This document shows positions 44,295 through 53,601 of a DNA stretch of 64,000 nucleotides, piece after piece. The DNA is from Paraburkholderia kirstenboschensis. Lineage in GTDB: Bacteria; Pseudomonadota; Gammaproteobacteria; Burkholderiales; Burkholderiaceae. A program made the position numbers and the translations under genes. The DNA lies in contig NZ_CAJHCR010000010.1 of assembly GCF_904848585.1 (NCBI RefSeq), positions 62,001 through 126,000 of the forward strand, given 5' to 3'. Position 1 is the stretch's first letter. Each line of letters opens with the position of its first letter. The notes under the pieces were generated by a model. The model saw only the letters and a program-made list of their open reading frames with translations. It made no database searches and was not told where the DNA came from.

Positions 44295-46222
44295 GCGAGC
44301 GCCGTATTGCTGGAGGACGGCAGCGTGACCGACGCGTGCATCGTCGTGGTCGCCCGGTGGTCTTCGAACGGCAGCAGGAAACCCCGAAGGTTCTTGCTCC
44401 CTGCAATTTGAATGTCGTGGTTATCCTTCATGCGTCCTTCCCATTGGTCAAACACATGAGGCATCCTGGCCCGGTCTCCCGTCCCGCTAGTCACTCCCCC
44501 CGAATGCAGTTCAAACACCCGCTGCCTCAGCCCGCTTGCCCATTCCAGCCCGGTCGCCGCGATATTGATCTCGCTGTCCACCGCCATGCTGCGCTGGTTC
44601 AGGTTCGCGCTGCCCAGCGTCACGAACACGTCGTCGATCAGCATCAGCTTCGAGTGAATGTAGATTTCCCGGTACGCCATCTTCCCGTTCGCGTCCGCAC
44701 CGCTGGTGCGCAACCGCGCCACGCTCACCTTCAGCCCGAACGTCGCCTGAAGCTCCTTCAGATCAGGACGGTTCAGCACCTTGTTGCCCTTTGCGCCCTC
44801 GTGGGCATCCACGTAATCCTGATCGAGCTTGCCGCCGTCAACGTACTTTCCCTGTTCGGGCATTGCGCTGCTCGCCCCCAGTTCCGTCAGCATGTCGAAC
44901 GTGCGCGGCACCATCCCGTCATCTTCAGGATGCGGAATGACGATGAACAGGTGCAGCGACGGAACCTCCATCATCGGTTTGCGCGATAGCCTCGCCCAGG
45001 CGTCGCAGAATTTCTTGCGCTCGCCCTTCAGATTCCGCACAAATTCCGGGTAGAAGAAGTACTGGTTCTCGATGTAGATGTAATTGCGTGCGTAACTCGT
45101 CGCCTGGAAATACAGGTCCTTGATGGTCTTTTCATGCTCGTGCGGCTGCGTGCGCACGATCTGCACCTTGTGCGCCGGGTTGGCCGGCAGCGTCGGCAGG
45201 TTGGGCGGCTTTACCGTCGGATCCGCCGTGAGCCTCAGCTTCCCGGCGAACGCATTCCAGCCGTTCACAAAATTCTCGTGCAACTGCTGCAGCGCCGGGC
45301 CGACGACACGGCACGCATAATCCTGATAGGGCTTGGTATGCCGGTATGTCGCGGTACTGGCCAGTTTCTGTGTGGCCGTTTCGTGTTTGCGTTCGTCGCC
45401 AGTCCTGGCATTCGACCAGGTTTCGCGCAGCGGATCATCCAGCGTGTGCTCGGTGGTGTCCCAGAAGTCGGTGACCGAATTCAGCCCCATCACGTAACCC
45501 ACCGCCTTGCTGCCGCCGTCGTACGCATAGTCGATCAGCACCGGCTTCTGGTGATGCGTCGGATAGCCCACCAGAAGGCCGGTTTCATCAACCGGACTGC
45601 CCCATTGATAGGCAGGCTTGTCCTCCTCACTGGTGAGCGCCTGCTGGACATCCTTTTTGTCAATGCTGCGCAAAACAATCTGCAGGCGCGGATTCTTCCC
45701 GCTTCCACTGCCATTGGGCAGATTACGCCCCCACCACGCGACGCAATCCTTGTTGCGTTCGGCGTTGTTATAAGGCGAGGATCCGCCTGCTAGTTTCGCT
45801 ACAGGATTCCAGCTGCCCTGATCGGTATAGCCGGGCATGTTGTTCTGTTTCGCCGACGCCACCTGGTCGTACCAGATCAGCAGTCTCACGGTCACCGGGT
45901 GATCTTTTCTGGTGGTGATGCGCTCGAGGATTTCACCATATGTCTCGCCCCGCTTCCACCGGTCTCCCTTGCGCACCAGTTCCATGCCCGGATCGAAGCC
46001 CCAGCAGATCAGGTCAACAGTCTCTTTCGCTTCCGACAGGTCCTTCGCAATGGAGGCGAAGCCCTCCTCGCCGCAGATCATGAAATCGAGCCGGTTGCCT
46101 TCCGTAATCGGCGCGAGCGGATTACCTTCCAGCAGCCATTGCACCGAGCCTTGCGCCGTTCTTCTTTGTTCATCGATGGCAACGTTTGCCGTGTTGTGGG
46201 TCTTCAGCGGGAAATGTGGCAC
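44291..46222 (-). CDS. tle5: Tle5-family T6SS phospholipase D effector
   Basis: A 643-aa phospholipase D with two HKD catalytic motifs: HQKPVLID (His224, Lys226, Asp231) and HSKLMLID (His523, Lys525, Asp530), each followed by a Gly-rich turn (YDGGSKA; LGSANLNQRS). The N-terminal part has the WLLEGNPLAPITEGN opening seen in PldA/PldB-like effectors. There is no signal peptide, as expected for a VgrG/PAAR-delivered toxin that attacks target-cell membrane phospholipids. GTG start with AAGGAA 7 bp upstream. It lies 44 bp after vgrG and is coupled to immunity copy 3 by ATGA. Confidence 0.92.
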   Translation of the reverse strand: MPHFPLKTHNTANVAIDEQRRTAQGSVQWLLEGNPLAPITEGNRLDFMICGEEGFASIAKDLSEAKETVDLICWGFDPGMELVRKGDRWKRGETYGEILERITTRKDHPVTVRLLIWYDQVASAKQNNMPGYTDQGSWNPVAKLAGGSSPYNNAERNKDCVAWWGRNLPNGSGSGKNPRLQIVLRSIDKKDVQQALTSEEDKPAYQWGSPVDETGLLVGYPTHHQKPVLIDYAYDGGSKAVGYVMGLNSVTDFWDTTEHTLDDPLRETWSNARTGDERKHETATQKLASTATYRHTKPYQDYACRVVGPALQQLHENFVNGWNAFAGKLRLTADPTVKPPNLPTLPANPAHKVQIVRTQPHEHEKTIKDLYFQATSYARNYIYIENQYFFYPEFVRNLKGERKKFCDAWARLSRKPMMEVPSLHLFIVIPHPEDDGMVPRTFDMLTELGASSAMPEQGKYVDGGKLDQDYVDAHEGAKGNKVLNRPDLKELQATFGLKVSVARLRTSGADANGKMAYREIYIHSKLMLIDDVFVTLGSANLNQRSMAVDSEINIAATGLEWASGLRQRVFELHSGGVTSGTGDRARMPHVFDQWEGRMKDNHDIQIAGSKNLRGFLLPFEDHRATTTMHASVTLPSSSNTALA

Positions 46223-46266
46223 GTCGTCTTCCTTGTCGATCTGTCTTGATGAAATGGCGCTCGGCC

Positions 46267-48951
46267 TTAAACGAGACGTTCACCGCGGTTGGTGCGGTAA
46301 TCGGTATGATCAGGATTGCCATTGAGTGCATCACGCACATTGAGATCAAACTGACCACCGTTACTTAGCCTGACCCGGTAAGCGGATGTACCCGGCTGGT
46401 GGTCCTTGACCACAATGCGGCCGTATTCATCGGTGAGACCGTGGCCGATTTTCACGGCGCCCTTGTAGAGTTCGTACGGTTCGTTCAGGTAACGATGCGC
46501 CTCACCAGCCAAGGCGCTCAGCGCAAAGTGCAGGTCCTCCCTCACTGGGGCCGTCATAGGCAACACCGGCTTTTCCTGGTTGTCCGGCCCCGTGAATGCA
46601 CGGCTGGCCGCGTGAACGGCAAAGCCACCTGAAGTACCGCTCGTGATCTGTCCTGCGCTCCACCGGGTATAACTACCGCCGCCGTTGATCACCACTTCGT
46701 CCTTCGCGGTGATCGTGATCCGGTTGGCGGTGTGAGTGATGTTCAGCTTCGCCAGAATGTTGACGCTGTCTTTCAGCGCCTTCAGATCGATGTCCCCGCC
46801 GGCGGCAATCAGGTTCATGCCCGCCTTGACGCAGAACAGCCTGATCCCGTTCCTGATGCTTGCCAGCAGCCGTCCGCCAGCTGACACGCTCACATGCTCG
46901 CCACTGGTCAACGCAATATGTTCACCGCTCGCAACATGTGTGGATCGCGCCGAGGTGGTTTCGATACCGGCAGGGCTGGCGAGAACCAGATGCGGCCTGG
47001 CCAGTTCGGGGAAGTGGCCTTCGTTGTTGCCGCCCGCCCCTCTGATTTCGTCGTTCTGCGCCTTGATGACCTTCGTGACATCGCTCTGATCTTTGTCCGG
47101 GTCCTGCGCCTGGTTCTGCTGCGCCAGTCCAGCCAGGCTTTCATGCTGCTCGCGCGCCTGCGTGAGCCGCTGCACCGTCTCGCCCATGTCCTTCGCGGGG
47201 GCCTGCGCACCGTCGCGCGTTTCCGTGGTGATGAGCAGGCCTTTGTTTGCCCGGAACACGCCGTGCGCGTCGGTGGCGATCTCGACACCCTCGCCGCGCG
47301 CCTGCTTGCGTCCCTCGCCGGGCACAATGCGCGTGTTGTAGCCCACCACCAGCCGGGAATTCGCCTGGTCACTCGTCACCTGCGCCTGCAACTCGCCCGG
47401 CGTGTCATCCGCGACGAACTGGTTCGACGCGCCCCCGTTCAGGCTGCGGCTACGCATGCCCGAGAGAACGTGGTTACCCTGCAACGGCCACGGCGGCATG
47501 TTGTTCGCGTTATAGGCCTGCCCGATCACGAACGGCCGGTCCGGGTCGCCGTTGATGAAATCCACGATCACTTCCGTGCCCACACGCGGCACGCCGATGC
47601 TCCCGTGCCCGTTACCCGCCCATGGCGACATCACCCGCACCCAGCACGATGAGTTCGCGTCCCTGTCCGGTGACCTGTCCCAGCGGAACTTAAGCGTCAC
47701 GCGACCATACGGCTCGGTGGACACGACGTTCCTGTCGAAGCCCGTCACCACAGCCGTTTGCGGGCCGGTTGTGCGCGGCTTCAGGACCGTGCGCGCCGGG
47801 CGGAACACATTGGTCGCCGGCTGCACGGTGAACTCAGTGCGGAACCGGTAGACGCCCAAACCGGAGGATTGCGCCGTCTCCTCGGCGTCGAGCTTCGCGC
47901 GGATCACCATGTATTCCCGATTCGCCTTGCGGTACGGATGGTTCTCCAGATGGAAGCTCGTCCCGCACACGACATTGCGCACGCTGCCCCGGCCCTCTGC
48001 CCGCTCGCCGCGCGCAAAGATTTCCTCGATGCGGATCTGCGCGAGCTTCGCCCCCTCGGCCGGGTCCGTGTAGTCGCCCGGCCACTCGTAGCGCGCCAGA
48101 TCGTTGTCCACCGTCTCCTGCGGCTGGACCCTGCGAACCGCGAGATGCGCCTCGGGCTGCTTGAAGTCGTAGTCGCTGGTTGTCCACACGCCCGACTGCA
48201 GCGTCTGGGCGATATCGAACGCGTCGATATACTCGGCATCGAGCTTGTGTCCCGGCGGGTAGTACGCGAGCGTGTGATACGCCTCGCTGTCCACCGGTCT
48301 GTGCGCGCCCACATGGTCCACGAACACCATCGTGTGGTGGGTTTGCGTATGTTCGAAGAACCAGTAGATGCCGTTTTCCTGCATCAGCCTCTGGATGAAG
48401 GCGAAGTCCGTTTCGCCATACTGGACCTGGTAGTCGAGTGGCGGGTAGATCCGGCTGGTGCGCCAGGCACAGGTGTACCGGTAGGCCTGCAAGACCTCGC
48501 GGATGATGTCTCTCACGTTCTTGCGCTGGAAAATCCGGTAGTCCGAGCGCTGGTCCGCCAGAAAGATCCACGGTTGCAGGGTGAGCTGGTAGTGGCTGAG
48601 CCGGTCCTGCTGCCCGACAAAGCGCGCGCTCGTGACGATGCCGCTGATTTCACGCGTGCCGCTGCCGATATTCCGTGCCCACACGGGGCCCGACGACCGG
48701 CTGATCCCCTCAAGCTGGATGCTCACCGTCAGTTCGTTGCCGATCATGTCGCGCAGGTCGAGGTTCGCCGCGTCGTCGGCCAGCATGTCGAGGTCGTCCG
48801 GCGTCACCATGTCCAGCAGGTATGTATAAATTTCCGACAGGGCTTCCTCGCCGCGGATCGATCGGAGCACCAGTGCGGGCTCGCCCGACGGCGACCTGGG
48901 CAAGGCCGCACCGCTGGCTGTGATAGTGCGTTGGGTCGAAAACTTCAGCAT
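46267..48951 (-). CDS. vgrG: VgrG spike protein with C-terminal extension
   Basis: An 894-aa T6SS spike. The N-terminal gp27-like part (ALVLRSIRGEEALSEIYTYL, and VQYGETDFAFIQRLMQENGIYWFF) is followed by a gp5 OB-fold and needle region (GRVTLKFRWDR, VRVMSPWAGNGHGSIGVPRV, VDFINGDPDRPFVIGQ) and the DUF2345-type beta-helix (MGETVQRLTQAREQHESLAG onward). The last 115 residues (FTGPDNQEKP onward) form an extra beta-rich domain with LNEPYELYKGAVKIGHGLTD, likely the docking platform for Tle5. Start at ATG 48951 with GGAG upstream; longer in-frame codons are rejected. It follows the tssG-tssF fusion by 43 bp. Confidence 0.95.
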   Translation of the reverse strand: MLKFSTQRTITASGAALPRSPSGEPALVLRSIRGEEALSEIYTYLLDMVTPDDLDMLADDAANLDLRDMIGNELTVSIQLEGISRSSGPVWARNIGSGTREISGIVTSARFVGQQDRLSHYQLTLQPWIFLADQRSDYRIFQRKNVRDIIREVLQAYRYTCAWRTSRIYPPLDYQVQYGETDFAFIQRLMQENGIYWFFEHTQTHHTMVFVDHVGAHRPVDSEAYHTLAYYPPGHKLDAEYIDAFDIAQTLQSGVWTTSDYDFKQPEAHLAVRRVQPQETVDNDLARYEWPGDYTDPAEGAKLAQIRIEEIFARGERAEGRGSVRNVVCGTSFHLENHPYRKANREYMVIRAKLDAEETAQSSGLGVYRFRTEFTVQPATNVFRPARTVLKPRTTGPQTAVVTGFDRNVVSTEPYGRVTLKFRWDRSPDRDANSSCWVRVMSPWAGNGHGSIGVPRVGTEVIVDFINGDPDRPFVIGQAYNANNMPPWPLQGNHVLSGMRSRSLNGGASNQFVADDTPGELQAQVTSDQANSRLVVGYNTRIVPGEGRKQARGEGVEIATDAHGVFRANKGLLITTETRDGAQAPAKDMGETVQRLTQAREQHESLAGLAQQNQAQDPDKDQSDVTKVIKAQNDEIRGAGGNNEGHFPELARPHLVLASPAGIETTSARSTHVASGEHIALTSGEHVSVSAGGRLLASIRNGIRLFCVKAGMNLIAAGGDIDLKALKDSVNILAKLNITHTANRITITAKDEVVINGGGSYTRWSAGQITSGTSGGFAVHAASRAFTGPDNQEKPVLPMTAPVREDLHFALSALAGEAHRYLNEPYELYKGAVKIGHGLTDEYGRIVVKDHQPGTSAYRVRLSNGGQFDLNVRDALNGNPDHTDYRTNRGERLV

Positions 48952-48994
48952 GCGTCTCCTTCGTCCAGAATCGATTGATGCAATGGCCGGCCAT

Positions 48995-51952
48995 TCAGGC
49001 CGCGCTACGCGTGCCCATGCGCGGCGGCCACTGTGCGACGGGGCCGCGCTGTGTCGAGCGCATGGAGGTCTCCACGAAGGTATGCATCGAGACGTGCCGT
49101 GCGAGATAGTGCTCAAGGATCAGCCCGAGCAGATACGGACTCTCACCGGCGAGGCCCGCTTCATCGACCGTGAGCGTGCAGCCGGTGCCGCAGCCGAAAA
49201 CGGGTCCATCTGCGTCGGGCAGCCTGCGTGTGACCGTGAGCATCTCGACGCCCGCGATGCCTTGCACCTGCTGCACGAAGCGAGGGTTGTCGCCGGTTGC
49301 GTACAGCAGGAGCAGTTCGCGCAGCCTCTGGCCGCTGGTGTCCTCCAGCGGCAGATAATTGAAGTTGAGCTGACGGACCAGCCGCCAGGCTGTGGCGCCT
49401 TGCGCAAGTGGTGCTTTCGGCGCGGTCGGCGCGCGGATCAGTCCAACGCTGCTGACTGGCGCGCTGACGACCGGGGTGAGATCGTCCACGCCGTTCACGT
49501 GCAGAAGACTGGGCAAATCACGATTGGTGACCCACACCTGCGCGCTGATGTACCGCATGTCGTCATGAGCAGGCGCACCGTGTGCGTCGACCAGCGACAT
49601 CAGCATCTCGCCCGGCGCGTAGGCGGCGCGCGTCTGGTAGCGGCGCGTCAGGTCGCCGCCTTGCGCCGGCTCGCGGGTTGCCACGAAGTACCGTTCAGCA
49701 GTGTTTGTTTCGTTGTTCGCGAGCGGCTCGTACAGCGGATGGAACTGAAGTCCCGAAGATTTCCTGTCGACAAATCCGGACAACGCCGAGACTGAAAACA
49801 CCTCGTAATCTTCGGGCGCGAGTGGATCAAAAAGCAGCGGCGCCGGTGTGTGATCGTCAGGCAGCCTGAGCCGATCTACCTTGACCGGAAACAGGTTGAT
49901 GACAGGGGTGCAGAAGAGCGCAAAGTGAGACGCCTCGACCCGATTGCACAGGTCGCCTGCGGGGCGGTCGAGCAGCACGACGATCTCAACCTCCTGACCT
50001 CTGATCCGGCGCAGGCCCGCCTCGAGCCCGGTCAGTGCGAAGAACAGGAAGCGTTCGGGGCAGACCGCATATTCATGCAGCAGGTTGTGGCCGTGAAACT
50101 TCGGCCAGACAAGCGGCAGCATCGCCTGGTCCGTGCCGAGTCCTTCATGCACGACGGCATCACGTCTGACAGCGTGCAGGGGCTCGTGAACAGTCGCGAA
50201 ACTACCCGGTGTCGCGAGCACGGATGCAATGCCCGCTGTATGCAGGAGTTCGAACAGTTGCGACGCGGTCTGCACGTCGCCCGCGAGATAGACCGGCAGG
50301 CGATCAAGCCCGCGCAGCTGGCCAACGGTGATGCTGCCGGTGGTTCGCAATCGCAGGCGCAATGCGCCGCGCACTTTCCGGTCGGGACGCACGTAACGGT
50401 CGAGCGCGGGGATATCGGGCGGAATGCCGGTCAGCCGGGCGCTAACGATTTCCAGTGGATACAGTGTGACGTCCTGTGTGCTGCGGAACTGGCATGGCGA
50501 GCCGCCTCCACCGGGCACGTCGGACGCAAACAGGCTGCCACGAGCAAGACAGACTCCGCCGGCAAGTTCGCCCTTCGCGTGATCCGGGTAAAGCCGTGCC
50601 ACGCTCATCGATGGCGTGGGCGCCAGGTAGTTTGGATAGAGGCATTGCAGCAGCGGTCGGGTGAAGTCAGGGAACGCGGCATCCAGCTTCAGGCGCATGC
50701 GCGCAGCCATGAAGCTGAATGCCTCGATCAGCCGCTGAACGTAGACATCGCCGATCTCGCCCGCCTGCATGCCCAGACGCCGCGCGATTTTCGGATGCGC
50801 CTGCCCGAATTCAGCGGCGAGTTCCCGCAGATACAGTAGCTCTTCGTTGTAGTACGACAGCAGGTGGCCCTTGCCGGTATCGCGGCGTTGCCTGTATGGA
50901 CTGTCGCGCTTCGTGAATCGCGTCGCGTAGTAATCCGGTTCAAAGCGCATGCCGGTAATCGGCGCATTGGTGGGCGCATGCCCGAGCCACCCCGACCATC
51001 CCAGTCGCTGCGGCCCACCCAGTACCGCAGGCGGTGCGCCCTGTGGCTTGATGCGTAACTCCAGTTCCCAGCGGGAACCCCGTCCGGTGAATTCCGTCAC
51101 GCACTCGACCAGCTTCGGCAGGTCCACACCCTGCGGTGTGAAGCGCAGGTAGGCGTCCATATCGAGCGGTCCCAGGATAATGCGGAACTTGTGCTGGCGA
51201 TCCGGCACCTGCTCGCCGAGCATCGCGCCCATCGCCAGGGTTGACGACTCCACGGGCGCACCAAGGTAACTGTGGCTGGCCGGCGCGGTTTCCATCCAGT
51301 GAAAGACGTATTCCTCAATCGCGACGGGTACGCCGAAGTAGTGTTCGAGCGTCGCGCGCAAGTCCTCCGGATTGCGGCCTTCACGCACCAGGTGCGCGGA
51401 TGCCGCCAGACGCGCATGCGCAGGAAACGGCTGATGAGCAATTTCGTCGACATCGTAGCCCGTGAGGCTTGCGACGTAGAACGAAAACGCTTCATTGTCC
51501 GGCCGGTCGAGCCCTGCGGCAGCCTGGCCCGACGCCCACGCCCGATACAGCAGCGTCAGATAGCGGTGATGAAAGATATCGAGGAAATCAACCAGCGTCG
51601 GGTCGTGCCGGTTCTGCTCGCGCTCCCGCGCAATCTCGGTGACGTGAACGGGCAGCGGCCCGTTTGGCCCGAGCATGCCCAGACCCAGAAGCCGGATTTT
51701 CAGACGCCCGTTGACCGTGCACACGTCGGCAATCTCGCGCGGCGCGAATGCAAGGCTTGGTGCCTGACCGAGACGGAAGGGTTCTGCCTGCGGGCGCCGT
51801 GCAGTGCCGATGGGATCGATGCGGGGATCAGCACCGATGCGACGCAGCAGGGAGATAAATCCATAGCGCCAGGGTTCAGCCCGCAGTTGTTCAACGCTTT
51901 CTGGAGAAAGCACCACGTCGGGCGCGGCCGGGTCGACAGGTGCGCGACTCAT
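48995..51952 (-). CDS. tssG-tssF: TssG-TssF fusion, T6SS baseplate protein
   Basis: One uninterrupted 985-codon frame. Residues 1-335 are a complete TssG (WRYGFISLLRRIGADPRI, RLGQAPSLAFAPREI, NGPLPVHVTEIARE, ending RLGWSGWLG). After a linker of about 25 residues, residues 363-985 are a complete TssF (LLSYYNEELLYLRELAAEFG, HPKIARRLGM, RLIEAFSFMAARMRLKLD, CLYPNYLAPTPSMSVARL). The usual gene order is tssF then tssG, so the fusion is also a reversal. TssF and TssG form the baseplate wedge with TssE and TssK, so a fixed ratio is plausible. An internal start that releases TssF separately cannot be excluded (ATG near residue 335). It precedes vgrG by 43 bp. Confidence 0.9.
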   Translation of the reverse strand: MSRAPVDPAAPDVVLSPESVEQLRAEPWRYGFISLLRRIGADPRIDPIGTARRPQAEPFRLGQAPSLAFAPREIADVCTVNGRLKIRLLGLGMLGPNGPLPVHVTEIAREREQNRHDPTLVDFLDIFHHRYLTLLYRAWASGQAAAGLDRPDNEAFSFYVASLTGYDVDEIAHQPFPAHARLAASAHLVREGRNPEDLRATLEHYFGVPVAIEEYVFHWMETAPASHSYLGAPVESSTLAMGAMLGEQVPDRQHKFRIILGPLDMDAYLRFTPQGVDLPKLVECVTEFTGRGSRWELELRIKPQGAPPAVLGGPQRLGWSGWLGHAPTNAPITGMRFEPDYYATRFTKRDSPYRQRRDTGKGHLLSYYNEELLYLRELAAEFGQAHPKIARRLGMQAGEIGDVYVQRLIEAFSFMAARMRLKLDAAFPDFTRPLLQCLYPNYLAPTPSMSVARLYPDHAKGELAGGVCLARGSLFASDVPGGGGSPCQFRSTQDVTLYPLEIVSARLTGIPPDIPALDRYVRPDRKVRGALRLRLRTTGSITVGQLRGLDRLPVYLAGDVQTASQLFELLHTAGIASVLATPGSFATVHEPLHAVRRDAVVHEGLGTDQAMLPLVWPKFHGHNLLHEYAVCPERFLFFALTGLEAGLRRIRGQEVEIVVLLDRPAGDLCNRVEASHFALFCTPVINLFPVKVDRLRLPDDHTPAPLLFDPLAPEDYEVFSVSALSGFVDRKSSGLQFHPLYEPLANNETNTAERYFVATREPAQGGDLTRRYQTRAAYAPGEMLMSLVDAHGAPAHDDMRYISAQVWVTNRDLPSLLHVNGVDDLTPVVSAPVSSVGLIRAPTAPKAPLAQGATAWRLVRQLNFNYLPLEDTSGQRLRELLLLYATGDNPRFVQQVQGIAGVEMLTVTRRLPDADGPVFGCGTGCTLTVDEAGLAGESPYLLGLILEHYLARHVSMHTFVETSMRSTQRGPVAQWPPRMGTRSAA

Positions 51953-52313
51953 CAGGCTTCGTCGCCCGTGCTCAGATGCAAGGAACGGACGGCGCGTTCA
52001 CGCAGACGGGGCGCTTCAACGGTGCAGCAATCGGCGGGATGAGAATGCACGCTGCGACAGATCTGCCCGGGCACGTGCCCCGCCGTTGCCCCGTCATTCG
52101 GGCTCCCGTGGTGTGCGTCGCTCATCGCCATAGCCGTCCGTTGCTGGATTCCTGACCCCTGATTATGAGCAGGCCAAGTTCATCCGGGTATCAGACCAGC
52201 GCCGGACGCCTACCGGATTTACCGAAAAAGCATGCGGAAAATTCAGATTGCGATGCCGCGTCGCCACCGTTGGCCATAACTATCGCCACGAGGCATTTGC
52301 GTATGAACGGCAG
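51953..52313. other. island right border, no gene recognised
   Basis: About 360 bp between the tssG-tssF start and the rdgC terminator. No frame has a convincing start site or similarity, and the base composition is less G/C-biased than the flanks. It presumably holds the promoter for the T6SS module, but no clear -35/-10 pair was found. No tRNA or direct-repeat attachment site was recognised. Confidence 0.5.
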
Positions 52314-52339
52314 AAAAAAATAGCCCGCGCGAGGCGGGC
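52314..52339 (-). terminator. intrinsic terminator for rdgC
   Basis: On the minus strand a GCCCGC / GCGGGC stem with a 5-nt loop is followed by TATTTTTTT. It lies about 105 bp past the rdgC stop. Confidence 0.88.
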
Positions 52340-52443
52340 CGAATAGCTATGCGTCAACAGGTGTATGTCAACGGAGGCTGAGAGTTAGAAACCATGTAAG
52401 GACGCCGGTCTGCATTACCGGTGGGCAACTCTACCTAACACCC

Positions 52444-53367
52444 TCAAGCCGCCGCGGCCTGCAGCACCGCATCAACCTGCTCTCCGCCCAACGCGTCGAG
52501 CAAGTCGCCCAGCATGCGATCGAGCTCCGCAGTCATCAGCGTGAAGTCCGAGTCGAAGCGCTCGTCGTCGTTCTGCGCGGTCGGGTCGCTCGCTTCTTTC
52601 AGCACGTCGAGCGGCGCAATGCGCTTGATCGTCAGCGAAGGCGTCAGTACGAACGACACCCGATCGTTCCACGTCATCGCAAGCCGCATGCATTGCTTGC
52701 CGGCCTCGATATGACGGCGCATATCTTCGGCGTCCAAAGTATGTCCCACGTAACGCACCGTCGCGTTGCCTTCCGCCGGCGAGCGCAACTCGGTGTCCTG
52801 ATCGAGCGTGAAACCAGCGGGCCCCTCGCCCGACAGCAGCCAATCCGTCATGGCCGCAACCGGCGATTGTGTGACGCGCACGGTACCGAGCGGCAACTGA
52901 TCGATCGACTTCACCAGCAGCCCGCGCACTTCGTCGGCTACCGCTTGCGACGCTGCATCGATGACGAGCCAGCCGTTGCGGCAATCGATCCACACGCGCG
53001 TATCGCGGCGAATACTGAAAGCGCGCGGCAATAGTTCGTCGGTGACCTGCTCCTTGAGTTCGCGCATCTGTTTGCGGCCGGGCTTGAAGCCCTGCTGCTC
53101 TTCCAGTTCGGCGGCGCGCGCCTTCGTGACTTGCGTGACGACCGAAGCCGGCAGCAGTTTCTTTTCGGTGCGAAACGTGAGCAGCAATTGCCCATTGAGC
53201 GCATACACAAGCGAATCATTGTCGCGAGGAGACGCCCAGCCGTGGCTTTGCATCTCGACACTATTGCCGGGCGCGAAAGCATGCGGCGCGAGCCACTTCT
53301 GCATCTGTTCGGGGGTGATGGACCACGGCGCGGGAAGGCGGTGAAGCTGAAGGTTTTTGAACCACAT
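52444..53367 (-). CDS. rdgC: recombination-associated protein RdgC
   Basis: A 307-aa ring-forming DNA-binding protein that modulates RecA. Family marks: MWFKNLQLHRLPAPW at the start, FAPGNSVEMQSHGWASPRD, LLTFRTEKKLLPASVV, GRKQMRELKEQVTDELLPRAF, TLDAEDMRRHIEAGKQCMRLAMTW and RIAPLDVLKEA. Full length (E. coli RdgC 303 aa). It flanks the right border of the T6SS island and is terminated by a strong intrinsic hairpin. Confidence 0.96.
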   Translation of the reverse strand: MWFKNLQLHRLPAPWSITPEQMQKWLAPHAFAPGNSVEMQSHGWASPRDNDSLVYALNGQLLLTFRTEKKLLPASVVTQVTKARAAELEEQQGFKPGRKQMRELKEQVTDELLPRAFSIRRDTRVWIDCRNGWLVIDAASQAVADEVRGLLVKSIDQLPLGTVRVTQSPVAAMTDWLLSGEGPAGFTLDQDTELRSPAEGNATVRYVGHTLDAEDMRRHIEAGKQCMRLAMTWNDRVSFVLTPSLTIKRIAPLDVLKEASDPTAQNDDERFDSDFTLMTAELDRMLGDLLDALGGEQVDAVLQAAAA

Positions 53368-53601
53368 GGGCAGAGTCGAGTACGGGCAAAGCGCACCATT
53401 CTATCTCTATATGGCACGTCGCCCGACATGCCAGTGATCTCGACGGCGAGCGGCGCCGGCGTCGGCGGCACACACGCGGCACGCGGCGGCACGCGGCGGG
53501 AACGCGCGCATGTCGCACCCTCTGCCCGCACCATGAATTCGGCACACAAGGGGACCAGCGTTTAGAGATCTACGCAACCGCCACGCAGTCAAAGTTCCGG
53601 C

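Noticed and set aside
47758..48978. 406-codon plus-strand frame opposite vgrG
   Set aside because: Antisense shadow; VgrG on the minus strand has complete domain structure.
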